From Petrolisthes cinctipes (taxonomy: Eukaryota; Arthropoda; Malacostraca; Decapoda; Porcellanidae), in assembly GCA_033782935.1 (NCBI GenBank), contig JAWQEG010000135.1, forward strand, positions 2,172,501-2,236,500: a stretch of 64,000 bases of DNA, in the 5' to 3' direction. The position numbers and the translations under genes are program-made. Under the pieces are notes generated by a model. It saw nothing but the letters and a program-made list of their open reading frames with translations, searched no databases and was not told where the DNA came from. Of this stretch, positions 51,380-63,900 are shown in pieces (position 1 is the stretch's first letter; each line of letters begins with the position of its first letter).

Positions 51380-52780
51380 ACCTTCTGGGACCTTTAAATA
51401 TCGAATTTTCGGGTGTTTTGGGACTGAATTTGAGATATCGATTTTTTGGCACCTAAAATGTCGATTTTCAGCATGTTTTTAGCCTATATTTTGAAAATAT
51501 TCTAGCACTGTGTAGGCATGTACAGATTGCTTCTGGGACCCCAAAATATTGAATTTTCGGGTGTTTTGAGCCTGAATTTGAGATATAAACGGGTACTGAA
51601 GATGCATGCACATATCGACTTTTGTGCACTTAAAAGATCGATTTTCAGTATGTTTTGAGCATGTATTTTGAAAATACTCTAACACGGAGTAGGCATGTAC
51701 AGATCGCTTCTGGGACCCCTAAATATCGAATTTTCGGGTGTTTTGGGACTGAATTTGAGATATCGACTTTTTGGCACCTAAAAGATCGATTTTTAGCCTA
51801 TATTTTGAAAATATTCTAGCACTGTACAGATTGCTTCTGGGACCCCAAAATATTGAATTTTCGGGTGTTTTGAGCCTGAATTTGAGATATAAACGGGTAC
51901 AGAAGATACATGCACATATTGACTTTGGGCACCAAAAATATCGATTTTCAGCATGTTTTGAGCCTGAATTTTGAAAATACTCTAACACGGAGTAGGCATG
52001 TACAGATCGCTTCTGGGACCCCAAAATATCGAATTTTCGGGTGTTTAGGGCCAGAATTTGAGATATAAACGGGTACAGAAGATGCATGCAGATATCGACT
52101 TTTGGGCACCTAAAAGATCGATATTCAGTATGTTTTTGGCCTGTATTTTGAAAATACTCTAACACGGAGTAGGCATGTACAGATACCTTCTGGGACCTCT
52201 AAATATCGAATTTTCGGGTGTTTTGGGACTGAATTTGAGATATCGATTTTTTGGCACCTAAAATGTCGATTTTTAGCATGTTTTTAGCCTATATTTTGAA
52301 AATATTCTAGCACTGTGTAGGCATGTACAGATTGCTTCTGGGACCCCAAAATATTGAATTTTCGGGTGTTTTGAGCCTGAATTTGAGATATAAACGGGTA
52401 CAGAAGATACATGCACATATTGACTTTGGGCATCTAAAATATCGATTTTCAGCATGTTTTGGGCCTGTATTTTGAAAATACTCTAACACTGAGTAGGCAT
52501 GTACAGATTGCTTCTAGGACCCCAAAATATTGAATTTTCGGGTGTTTTGAGCCTGAATTTGAGATATAAACGGGTACAGAAGATACATGCACATATTGAC
52601 TTTGGGCACCAAAAATATCGATTTTCAGCATGTTTTGGGCCTGAATTTTGAAAATACTCTAACACGGAGTAGGCATGTACAGATCACTTCTGGGACCCCA
52701 AAATATCGAATTTTCGGGTGTTTAGGGCCAGAATTTGAGATATAAACGGGTACAGAAGATGCATGCACATATCGACTTTT
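51380..52780. repeat. 1,983-bp tandem duplication, copy 1
   Basis: This stretch matches 53,363-54,763 at an offset of 1,983 and shares rare markers with it: GACCTTTAAATATCG, GTGCACTTAAAAG, an 11-bp deletion that leaves a single TTTTTAGC at 51,790-51,797, CATGTTTTGAGCCTGAATTTTG, CTTCTAGGACC and GATCACTTCTGGG. Private changes of this copy include ATGCAGATATCG and CGATATTCAG near 52,090-52,125. Confidence 0.9.
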
Positions 52781-53362
52781 GTGCACCTAAAAGATCGATT
52801 TTCAGTATGTTTTGAGCATGTATTTTGAAAATACTCTAACACGGAGTAGGCATGTACAGATCGCTTCTGGGACCCCTAAATATCGAATTTTCGGGTGTTT
52901 TGGGACTGAATTTGAGATATCGACTTTTTGGCACCTAAAAGATCGATTTTTAGCATGTTTTTAGCCTATATTTTGAAAATATTCTAGCACTGAGTAGGCA
53001 TGTACAGATTGCTTCTGGGACCCCAAAATATTGAATTTTCGGGTGTTTTGAGCCTGAATTTGAGATATAAACGGGTACAGAAGATACATGCACATATTGA
53101 CTTTGGGCACCAAAAATATCGATTTTCAGCATGTTTTGGGCCTGAATTTTGAAAATACTCTAACACGGAGTAGGCATGTACAGATCGCTTTTGGGACCCC
53201 AAAATATCGAATTTTCGGGTGTTTAGGGCCAGAATTTGAGATATAAACGGGTACAGAAGATGCATGCACATATCGACTTTTGGGCACATAAAAGATCGAT
53301 TTTCAGTATGTTTTTGGCCTGTATTTTGAAAATACTCTAACACGGAGTAGGCATGTACAGAT

Positions 53363-54763
53363 ACCTTCTGGGACCTTTAAATATCGAATTTTCGGGTGTT
53401 TTGGGACTGAATTTGAGATATCGATTTTTTGGCACCTAAAATGTCGATTTTCAGCATGTTTTTAGCCTATATTTTGAAAATATTCTAGCACTGTGTAGGC
53501 ATGTACAGATTGCTTCTGGGACCCCAAAATATTGAATTTTCGGGTGTTTTGAGCCTGAATTTGAGATATAAACGGGTACTGAAGATGCATGCACATATCG
53601 ACTTTTGTGCACTTAAAAGATCGATTTTCAGTATGTTTTGAGCATGTATTTTGAAAATACTCTAACACGGAGTAGGCATGTACAGATCGCTTCTGGGACC
53701 CCTAAATATCGAATTTTCGGGTGTTTTGGGACTGAATTTGAGATATCGACTTTTTGGCACCTAAAAGATCGATTTTTAGCCTATATTTTGAAAATATTCT
53801 AGCACTGTACAGATTGCTTCTGGGACCCCAAAATATTGAATTTTCGGGTGTTTTGAGCCTGAATTTGAGATATAAACGGGTACAGAAGATACATGCACAT
53901 ATTGACTTTGGGCACCAAAAATATCGATTTTCAGCATGTTTTGAGCCTGAATTTTGAAAATACTCTAACACGGAGTAGGCATGTACAGATCGCTTCTGGG
54001 ACCCCAAAATATCGAATTTTCGGGTGTTTAGGGCCAGAATTTGAGATATAAACGGGTACAGAAGATGCATGCACATATCGACTTTTGGGCACCTAAAAGA
54101 TCGATTTTCAGTATGTTTTTGGCCTGTATTTTGAAAATACTCTAACACGGAGTAGGCATGTACAGATACCTTCTGGGACCTCTAAATATCGAATTTTCGG
54201 GTGTTTTGGGACTGAATTTGAGATATCGATTTTTTGGCACCTAAAATGTCGATTTTTAGCATGTTTTTAGCCTATATTTTGAAAATATTCTAGCACTGTG
54301 TAGGCATGTACAGATTGCTTCTGGGACCCCAAAATATTGAATTTTCGGGTGTTTTGAGCCTGAATTTGAGATATAAACGGGTACAGAAGATACATGCACA
54401 TATTGACTTTGGGCATCTAAAATATCGATTTTCAGCATGTTTTGGGCCTGTATTTTGAAAATACTCTAACACTGAGTAGGCATGTACAGATTGCTTCTAG
54501 GACCCCAAAATATTGAATTTTCGGGTGTTTTCAGCCTGAATTTGAGATATAAACGGGTACAGAAGATACATGCACATATTGACTTTGGGCACCAAAAATA
54601 TCGATTTTCAGCATGTTTTGGGCCTGAATTTTGAAAATACTCTAACACGGAGTAGGCATGTACAGATCACTTCTGGGACCCCAAAATATCGAATTTTCGG
54701 GTGTTTAGGGCCAGAATTTGAGATATAAACGGGTACAGAAGATGCATGCACATATCGACTTTT
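53363..54763. repeat. 1,983-bp tandem duplication, copy 2
   Basis: It carries the same rare markers as copy 1, including the 11-bp deletion (TTTTTAGC at 53,773-53,780). It lacks copy 1's changes near 52,090-52,125 and has its own GTGTTTTCAGCC near 54,526. Similarity to copy 1 ends near 54,764, where copy 1 reads CTTTTGTGCACC and this copy CTTTTGGGCACC. Confidence 0.9.
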
Positions 54764-54786
54764 GGGCACCTAAAAGATCGATTTTC

Positions 54787-54963
54787 AGTATGTTTTTGGC
54801 CTGTATTTTGAAAATACTCTAACACGGAGTAGGCATGTACAGATCGCTTCTGGGACCCCAAAATATCGTATTTTCGGGTGTTTAGGGCCAGAATTTGAGA
54901 TATAAACGGGTACAGAAGATGCATGCACATATCGACTTTTGGGCACCTAAAAGATCGATTTTC
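54787..54963. repeat. Single extra 177-bp monomer
   Basis: Phase markers at 54,610, 54,787 and 54,964 are each 177 bp apart, where a 148-bp A monomer is expected after the first. The extra monomer has an A2 front and a C2 back (GTGTTTAGGGCCAG, CTTTTGGGCACC), so two C2-like second halves stand in a row. The simplest reading is duplication of one monomer by unequal exchange between A2 and C2. It has a private change, ATATCGTATTTTC. Confidence 0.85.
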
Positions 54964-55929
54964 AGTATGTTTTTGGCCTGTATTTTGAAAATACTCTAAC
55001 ACGGAGTAGGCATGTACAGATACCTTCTGGGACCTCTAAATATCGAATTTTCGGGTGTTTTGGGACTGAATTTGAGATATCGATTTTTTGGCACCTAAAA
55101 TGTCGATTTTTAGCATGTTTTTAGCCTATATTTTGAAAATATTCTAGCACTGTGTAGGCATGTACAGATTGCTTCTGGGACCCCAAAATATTGAATTTTC
55201 GGGTGTTTTGAGACTGAATTTGAGATATAAACGGGTACTGAAGATGCATGCACATATCGACTTTTGTGCACCTAAAAGATCGATTTTCAGTATGGTTTGA
55301 GCATGTATTTTGAAAATACTCTAACACGGAGTAGGCATGTACAGATCGCTTCTGGGACCCCTAAATATCGAATTTTCGGGTGTTTTGGGACTGAATTTGA
55401 GATATCGACTTTTTGGCACCTAAAAGATCGATTTTTAGCATGTTTTTAGCCTATATTTTGAAAATATTCTAGCACTGTACAGATTGCTTCTGGGACCCCA
55501 AAATATTGAATTTTCGGGTGTTTTGAGCCTGAATTTGAGATATAAACGGGTACAGAAGATACATGCACATATTGACTTTGGGCACCAAAAATATCGATTT
55601 TCAGCATGTTTTGGGCGTGAATTTTGAAAATACTCTAACACGGAGTAGGCATGTACAGATCGCTTCTGGGACCCCAAAATATCGAATTTTCGGGTGTTTA
55701 GGGCCAGAATTTGAGATATAAACGGGTACAGAAGATGCATGCACATATCGACTTTTGGGCACCTAAAAGATCGATTTTCAGTATGTTTTTGGCCTGTATT
55801 TTGAAAATACTCTAACACGGAGTAAGCATGTAAAGATACCTTCTGGGACCTCTAAATATCGAATTTTCGGGTGTTTTGGGACTGAATTTGAGATATCGAT
55901 TTTTTGGCACCTAAAATGTCGATTTTTAG

Positions 55930-55950
55930 CATGTTTTTATAAAAGCCTAT
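55930..55950. repeat. 5-bp insertion in a B monomer
   Basis: Where B monomers read ATGTTTTTAGCCTAT this copy reads ATGTTTTTATAAAAGCCTAT, with TAAAA added at 55,940-55,944. It is the only such insertion I noticed in the window. The rest of the monomer is also altered (ATTTTAGCAC; GTGTTTGAGCC). Confidence 0.85.
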
Positions 55951-57899
55951 ATTTTGAAAATATTTTAGCACTGTGTAGGCATGTACAGATTGCTTCTGGG
56001 ACCCCAAAATATTGAATTTTCGGGTGTTTGAGCCTGAATTTGAGATATAAACGGGTACAGAAGATACATGCACATATTGACTTTGGGCATCTAAAATATC
56101 GATTTTCAGCATGTTTTGGGCCTGTATTTTGAAAATACTCTAACACTGAGTAGGCATGTACAGATTGCTTCTGGGACCCCAAAATATCGAATTTTCGGGT
56201 GTTTTGAGCCTGAATTTGAGATATAAACGGGTACAGATGATACATGCACATATTGACTTTGGGCACCAAAAATATCGATTTTCAGCATGTTTTGGGCCTG
56301 AATTTTGAAAATACTCTAACACGGAGTAGGCATGTACAGATACCTTCAGGGACCTCTAAATATCGAATTTTCGGGTGTTTTGGGACTGAATTTGAGATAT
56401 CGATTTTTTGGCACCTAAAATTTCGATTTTTAGCATGTTTTTAGCCTATATTTTGAAAATACTCTAACACTGAGTAGGCATGTACAGATTGCTTCTGGGA
56501 CCCCAAAATATCGAATTTTCGGGTGTTTTGAGCCTGAATTTGAGATATAAACGGGTACAGAAGATACATGCACATATTGACTTTGGGCACCAAAAATATC
56601 GATTTTCAGCATGTTTTGGGCCTGAATTTTGAAAATACTCTAACACGGAGTAGGCATGTACAGATCGCTTCTGGGACCCCAAAATATCGAATTTTCGGGT
56701 GTTTAGGGCCAGAATTTGAGATATAAACGGGTACAGAAGATGCATGCACATATCGACTTTTGTGCACCTAAAAGATCGATTTTCAGTATGTTTTTGGCCT
56801 GTATTTTGAAAATACTCTAACACGGAGTAGGCATGTACAGATACCTTCTGGGGCCTCTAAATATCGAATTTCGGGTGTTTTGGGACTGAATTTGAGATAT
56901 CGATTTTTTGGCACCTAAAATGTCGATTTTCAGCATGTTTTTAGCCTATATTTTGAAAATATTCTAGCACTGTGTAGGCATGTACAGATTGCTTCTGGGA
57001 CCCCAAAATATTGAATTTTCGGGTGTTTTGAGCCTGAATTTGAGATATAAACGGGTACTGAAGATGCATGCACATATCGACTTTTGTGCACCAAAAAGAT
57101 CGATTTTCAGTATGTTTTGAGCATGTATTTTGAAAATACTCTAACACGGAGTAGGCATGTACAGATTGCTTCTGGGACCCCAAAATATTGAATTTTCGGG
57201 TGTTTTGAGCCTGAATTTGAGATATAAACGGGTACAGAAGATACATGCACATATTGACTTTGGGCACCAAAAATATCGATTTTCAGCATGTTTTGGGCCT
57301 TAATTTTGAAAATACTCTAACACGGAGTAGGCATGAACAGATCGCTTCTGGGACCCCAAAATATCGAATTTTCGGGTGTTTAGGGCCAGAATTTGAGATA
57401 TAAACGGGTACAGAAGATGCATGCACATATCGACTTTTGGGCACCTAAAAGATCGATTTTCAGTATGTTTTTAACCTGTATTTTGAAAATACTCTAACAC
57501 GGAGTAGGCATGTACAGATACCTTCTGGGACCTCTAAATATCGAATTTTCGGGTGTTTTGGGACTGAATTTGAGATATCGATTTTTTGGCACCTAAAATG
57601 TCGATTTTTAGCATGTTTTTAGCATATATTTTGAAAATATTCTAGCACTGTGTAGGCATGTACAGATTGCTTCTGGGACCCCAAAATATTGAATTTTCGG
57701 GTGTTTTGAGCCTGAATTTGAGATATAAACGGGTATAGAAGATACATGCACATATTGACTTTGGGCACCAAAAATATCGATTTTCAGCATGTTTTGGGCC
57801 TGAATTTTGAAAATACTCTAACACGGAGTAGGCATGTACAAATCGCTTCTGGGACCCCAAAATATCGAATTTTCGGGTGTTTAGGGCCAGAATTTGAGA

Positions 57900-57960
57900 T
57901 ATAAACGGGTAGAGAAGATACATGCACATATCGACTTTTGGGCACCTGTATTTTGAAAAT
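57900..57960. repeat. 31-bp deletion joining C2 to A2
   Basis: GGGCACC runs directly into TGTATTTTG at about 57,946-57,948, removing the usual monomer junction including the AGTATG phase marker. The lost 31 bp lie between two CCT triplets. The following stretch continues as an A2-front/C1-back hybrid. Confidence 0.85.
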
Positions 57961-60900
57961 ACTCTAACACGGAGTAGGCATGTACAGATACCTTCTGGGA
58001 CCCCAAAATATTGAATTTTCGGGTGTTTTGAGCCTGAATTTGAGATATAAACGGGTACTGAAGATGCATGCACATATCGACTTTTGTGCACCTAAAAGAT
58101 CGATTTTCAGTATGTTTTGAGCATGTATTTTGAAAATACTCTAACACGGAGTAGGCATGTACAGATCGCTTCTGGGACCCCTAAATATCGAATTTTCGGG
58201 TGTTTTGGGACTGAATTTGAGATATCGACTTTTTGGCACCTAAAAGATCGATTTTTAGCATGTTTTTAGCCTATATTTTGAAAATATTCTAGCACTGTAC
58301 AGATTGCTTCTGGGACCCCAAAATATTGAATTTTCGGGTGTTTTGAGCCTGAATTTGAGATATAAACGGGTACAAAAGATACATGCACATATTGACTTTG
58401 GGCACCAAAAATATCGATTTTCAGCATGTTTTGGGCCTGAATTTTGAAAATACTCTAACACGGAGTAGGCATGTACAGATCGCTTCTGGGACCCCAAAAT
58501 ATCGAATTTTCGGGTGTTTAGGGCCTGAATTTGAGATATAAACGGGTACAGAAGATGCATGCACATATCGACTTTTGGGCACCTAAAAGATCGATTTTCA
58601 GTATGTTTTTGGCCTGTATTTTGAAAATACTCTAACACGGAGTAGGCATGTACAGATACCTTCTGGGACCCGAAAATATTGAATTTTCGGGTGTTTTGGG
58701 ACTGAATTTGAGATATAAACGGGTACTGAAGATGCATGCACATATCGACTTTTGTGCACCTAAAAGATCGATTTTCAGTATGTTTTGAGCATGTATTTTG
58801 AAAATACTCTAACACGGAGTAGGCATGTACAGATCGCTTCTGGGACCCCTAAATATCGAATTTTCGGGTGTTTAGGGCCAGAATTTGAGATATAAACGGG
58901 TACAGAAGATGCATGCACATATCGACTTTTGGGCACCTAAAAGATCGATTTTCAGTATGTTTTTGGCCTGTATTTTGAAAATACTCTAACACGGAGTAGG
59001 CATGTTCAGATACCTTCTGGGACCTCTAAATATCGAATTTTCGGGTGTTTTGGGACTGAATTTGAGATATCGATTTTTTGGCACCTAAAATGTCGATTTT
59101 TAGCATGTTTTTAGCCTATATTTGAAAATATTCTAGCACTGTGTAGGCATGTACAGATTGCTTCTGGGACCCCAAAATATTGAATTTTCGGGTGTTTTGA
59201 GCCTGAATTTGAGATATAAACGGGTACAGAAGATACATGCACATATTGACTTTGGGCATCTAAAATATCGATTTTCAGCATGTTTTGGGCCTGTATTTTG
59301 AAAATACTTTAACACTGAGTACAGATTGCTTCTGGGACCCCAAAATATTGAATTTTCGGGTGTTTTGAGCCTGAATTTGAGACATAAACGGGTACTGAAG
59401 ATGCATGCACATATCGACTTTTGTGCACCTAAAAGATCGATTTTCAGTATGTTTTGAGCATGTATTTTGAAAATACTCTAACACGGAGTAGGCATGTACA
59501 GATCGCTTCTGGGACCCCTAAATATCGAATTTTCGGGTGTTTTGGGACTGAATTTGAGATATCGACTTTTTGGCACCTAAAAGATCGATTTTTAGCATGT
59601 TTTTAGCCTATATTTTGAAAATATTCTAGCACTGAGTAGGCATGTACAGATTGCTTCTGGGACCCCAAAATATTGAATTTTCGGGTGTTTTGAGCCTGAA
59701 TTTGAGATATAAACGGGTACAGAAGATACATGCACATATTGACTTTGGGCACCAAAAATATCGATTTTCAACATGTTTTGGGCCTGAATTTTGAAAATAC
59801 TCTAACACGGAGTAGGCATGTACAGATCGCTTCTGGGACCCCAAAATATCGAATTTTCGGGTGTTTAGGGCCAGAATTTGAGATATAAACGGGTACAGAA
59901 GATGCATGCACATATCGACTTTTGGGCACCTAAAAGATCGATTTTCAGTATGTTTTTGGCCTGTATTTTGAAAATACTCTAACACGGAGTAGGCATGTAC
60001 AGATACCTTCTGGGACCTCTAAATATCGAATTTTAGGGTGTTTTGGGACTGAATTTGAGATATCGATTTTTTGGCACCTAAAATGTCGATTTTTAGCATG
60101 TTTTTAGCCTATATTTTGAAAATATTCTAGCACTGTGTAGGCATGTACAGATTGCTTCTGGGACCCCAAAATATTGAATTTTCGGGTATTTTGAGCCTGA
60201 ATTTGAGATATAAACAGGTACAGAAGATACATGCACATATTGACTTTGGGCATCTAAAATATCGAATTTCAGCATGTTTTGGGCCTGTATTTTGAAAATA
60301 CTCTAACACTGAGTAGGCATGTACAGATTGCTTCTGGGACCCCAAAATATCGAATTTTCGGGTGTTTGAGCCTGAATTTGAGATATAAACGGGTACTGAA
60401 GATGCATGCACATATCGACTTTTGGGCACCTAAAAGATCGATTTTCAGTATGTTTTGAGCATGTATTTTGAAAATACTCTAACACGGAGTAGGCATGTAC
60501 AGATCGCTTCTGGGACCCCTAAATATCGATTTTTCGGGTGTTTTGGGACTGAATTTGAGATATCGACTTTTTGGCACCTAAAAGATCGATTTTTAGCATG
60601 TTTTTAGCCTATATTTTGAAAATATTCTAGCACTGAGTAGGCATGTACAGATTGCTTCTGGGACCCCAAAATATTGAATTTTTGGGTGTTTTGAGCCTGA
60701 ATTTGAGATATAAACGGGTACAGAAGATACATGCACATATTGACTTTGGGCACCAAAAATATCGATTTTCAGCATGTTTTGGGCCTGAATTTTGAAAATA
60801 CTCTAACACGGAGTAGGCATGTACAGATCGCTTCTGGGACCCAAAAATATTGAATTTTCGGGTGTTTTGAGCCTGAATTTGAGATATAAACGGGTACAGA

Positions 60901-63900
60901 AGATGCATGCACATATCGACTTTTGGGCACCTAAAAGATCGATTTTCAGTATGTTTTTGGCCTGTATTTTGAAAATACTCTAACACGGAGTAGGCATGTA
61001 CAGATACCTTCTGGGACCTCTAAATATCGAATTTTCGGGTGTTTTGGGACTGAATTTGAGATATCGATTTTTTGGCACCTAAAATGTCGATTTTTAGCAT
61101 GTTTTTAGCCTATATTTTGAAAATATTCTAGCACTGTGTAGGCATGTACAGATTGCTTCTGGGACCCCAAAATATTGAATTTTCGGGTGTTTTGAGCCTG
61201 AATTTGAGATATAAACGGGTACAGAAGATACATGCACATATTGACTTTGGGCATCTAAAATATCGATTTTCAGCATGTTTTCGGCCTGTATTTTGAAAAT
61301 ACTCTAACACTGAGTAGGCATGTACAGATTGCTTCTGGGACCCCAAAATATTGAATTTTCGGGTGTTTTGAGCCTGAATTTGAGATATAAACGGGTACAG
61401 AAGATACATGCACATATTGACTTTGGGCACCAAAAATATCGATTTTCAGCATGTTTTGGGCCTGAATTTTGAAAATACTCTAACACGGAGTAGGCATGTA
61501 CAGATCGCTTCTGGGACCCCAAAATATCGAATTTTCGGGTGTTTAGGGCCAGAATTTGAGATATAAACGGGTACAGAAGATGCATGCACATATCGACTTT
61601 TGGGCACCTAAAAGATCGATTTTCAGTATGTTTTTGGCCTGTATTTTGAAAATACTCTAACACGGAGTAGGCATGTACAGATACCTTCTGGGACCTCTAA
61701 ATATCGAATTTTCGGGTGTTTTGGGACTGAATTTGAGATATCGATTTTTTGGCACCTAAAATGTCGATTTTCAGCATGTTTTTAGCCTATATTTTGAAAA
61801 TATTATAGCACTGTGTAGGCATGTACAGATTGCTTCTGGGACCCCAAAATATTGAATTTTCGGGTGTTTTGAGCCTGAATTTGAGATATAAACGGGTACT
61901 GAAGATGCATGCACATATCGACTTTTGTGCACCTAAAAGATCGATTTTCAGTATGGTTTGAGCATGTATTTTGAAAATACTCTAACACGGAGTAGGCATG
62001 TACAGATCGCTTCTGGGAACCCTAAATATCGAATTTTCGGGTGTTTTGGGACTGAATTTGAGATATCGACTTTTTGGCACCTAAAAGATCGATTTTTAGC
62101 ATGTTTTTTTCCTATATTTTGAAAATATTATAGCACTGTACAGATTGCTTCTGGGACCCCAAAATATTGAATTTTCGGGTGTTTTGAGCCTGAATTTGAG
62201 ATATAAACGGGTACAGAAGATACATGCACATATTGACTTTGGGCACCAAAAATATCGATTTTCAGCATGTTTTGGGCCTGAATTTTGAAAATACTCTAAC
62301 ACGGAGTAGGCATGTACAGATCGCTTCTGGGACCCCAAAATATCGAATTTTCGGGTGTTTAGGGCCTGAATTTGAGATATAAACGGGTACAGAAGATGCA
62401 TGCACATATCGACTTTTGTGTACCTAAAAGATCGATTTTCAGTATGTTTTGAGCATGTATTTTGAAAATACTCTAACACGGAGTAGGCATGTACAGATCG
62501 CTTCTGGGACCCCTAAATATCGAATTTTCGGGTGTTTTGGGACTGAATTTGAGATATCGACTTTTTGGCACCTAAAAGATCGATTTTTAGCATGTTTTTA
62601 GCCTATATTTTGAAAATATTCTAGCACTGTGTAAGCATGTACAGATTGCTTCTGGGACCCCAAAATATTGAATTTTCGGGTGTTTTGAGCCTGAATTTGA
62701 GATATAAACGGGTACAGAAGATACATGCACATATTGACTTTGGGCACCAAAAATATCGATTTTCAGCATGTTTTGGGCCTGAATTATGAAAATACTCTAA
62801 CACGGAGTAGGCATGTACAGATCGCTTCTGGGACCCCAAAATATCGAATTTTCGGGTGTTTAGGGCCAGAATTTGAGATATAAACGGGTACAGAAGATGC
62901 ATGCACATATCGACTTTTGGGCACCTAAAAGATCGATTTTCAGTATGTTTTTGGCCTGTATTTTGAAAATACTCTAACACGGAGTAGGCATGTACAGATA
63001 CCTTCTGGGACCCCAAAATATTGAATTTTCGGGTGTTTTGAGCCTGAATTTGAGATATAAACGGGTACTGAAGATGCATGCACATATCGACTTTTGTGCA
63101 CCTAAAAGATCGATTTTCAGTATGTTTTGAGCATGTATTTTGAAAATACTCTAACACGGTGTAGGCATGTACAGATCGCTTCTGGGACCCCTAAATATCG
63201 AATTTTCGGGTGTTTTGGGACTGAATTTGAGATATCGACTTTTTGGCACCTAAAAGATCGATTTTTAGCATGTTTTTATCCTATATTTTGAAAATATTCT
63301 AGCACTGTACAGATTGCTTCTGGGACCCCAAAATATATAATTTTCGGGTGTTTTGAGCCTGAATTTGAGGTATAAACGGGTACAGAAGATACATGCACAT
63401 ATTGACTTTGGGCACCAAAAATATCGATTTTTAGCATGTTTTGGGCCTGAATTTTGAAAATACTCTAACACGGAGTAGGCATGTACAGATCGCTTCTGGG
63501 ACCCCAAAATATCGAATTTTCGGGTGTTTAGGGCCAGAATTTGAGATATAAACGGGTACAGAAGATGCATGCACATATCGACTTTTGGGCACCTAAAAGA
63601 TCGATTTTCAGTATGTTTTTGGCCTGTATTTTGAAAATACTCTAACACGGAGTAGGCATGTACAGATACCTTCTGGGACCTCTAAATATCGAATTTTCGT
63701 GTGTTTTGGGACTGAATTTGAGATATCGATTTTTTGGCACCTAAAATGTCGATTTTTAGCATGTTTTTAGCCTATATTTTGGAAATATTCTAGCACTGTA
63801 TAGGCATGTACAGATTGCTTCTGGGACCCCAAAATATTGAATTTTCGGGTGTTTTGAGCCTGAATTTGAGATATAAACGGGTACAGAAGATACATGCACA

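Noticed and set aside
55934..55945. TATA box at TTTTTATAAAAG
   Set aside because: It comes from a single 5-bp insertion in one monomer, with no transcript or gene downstream.
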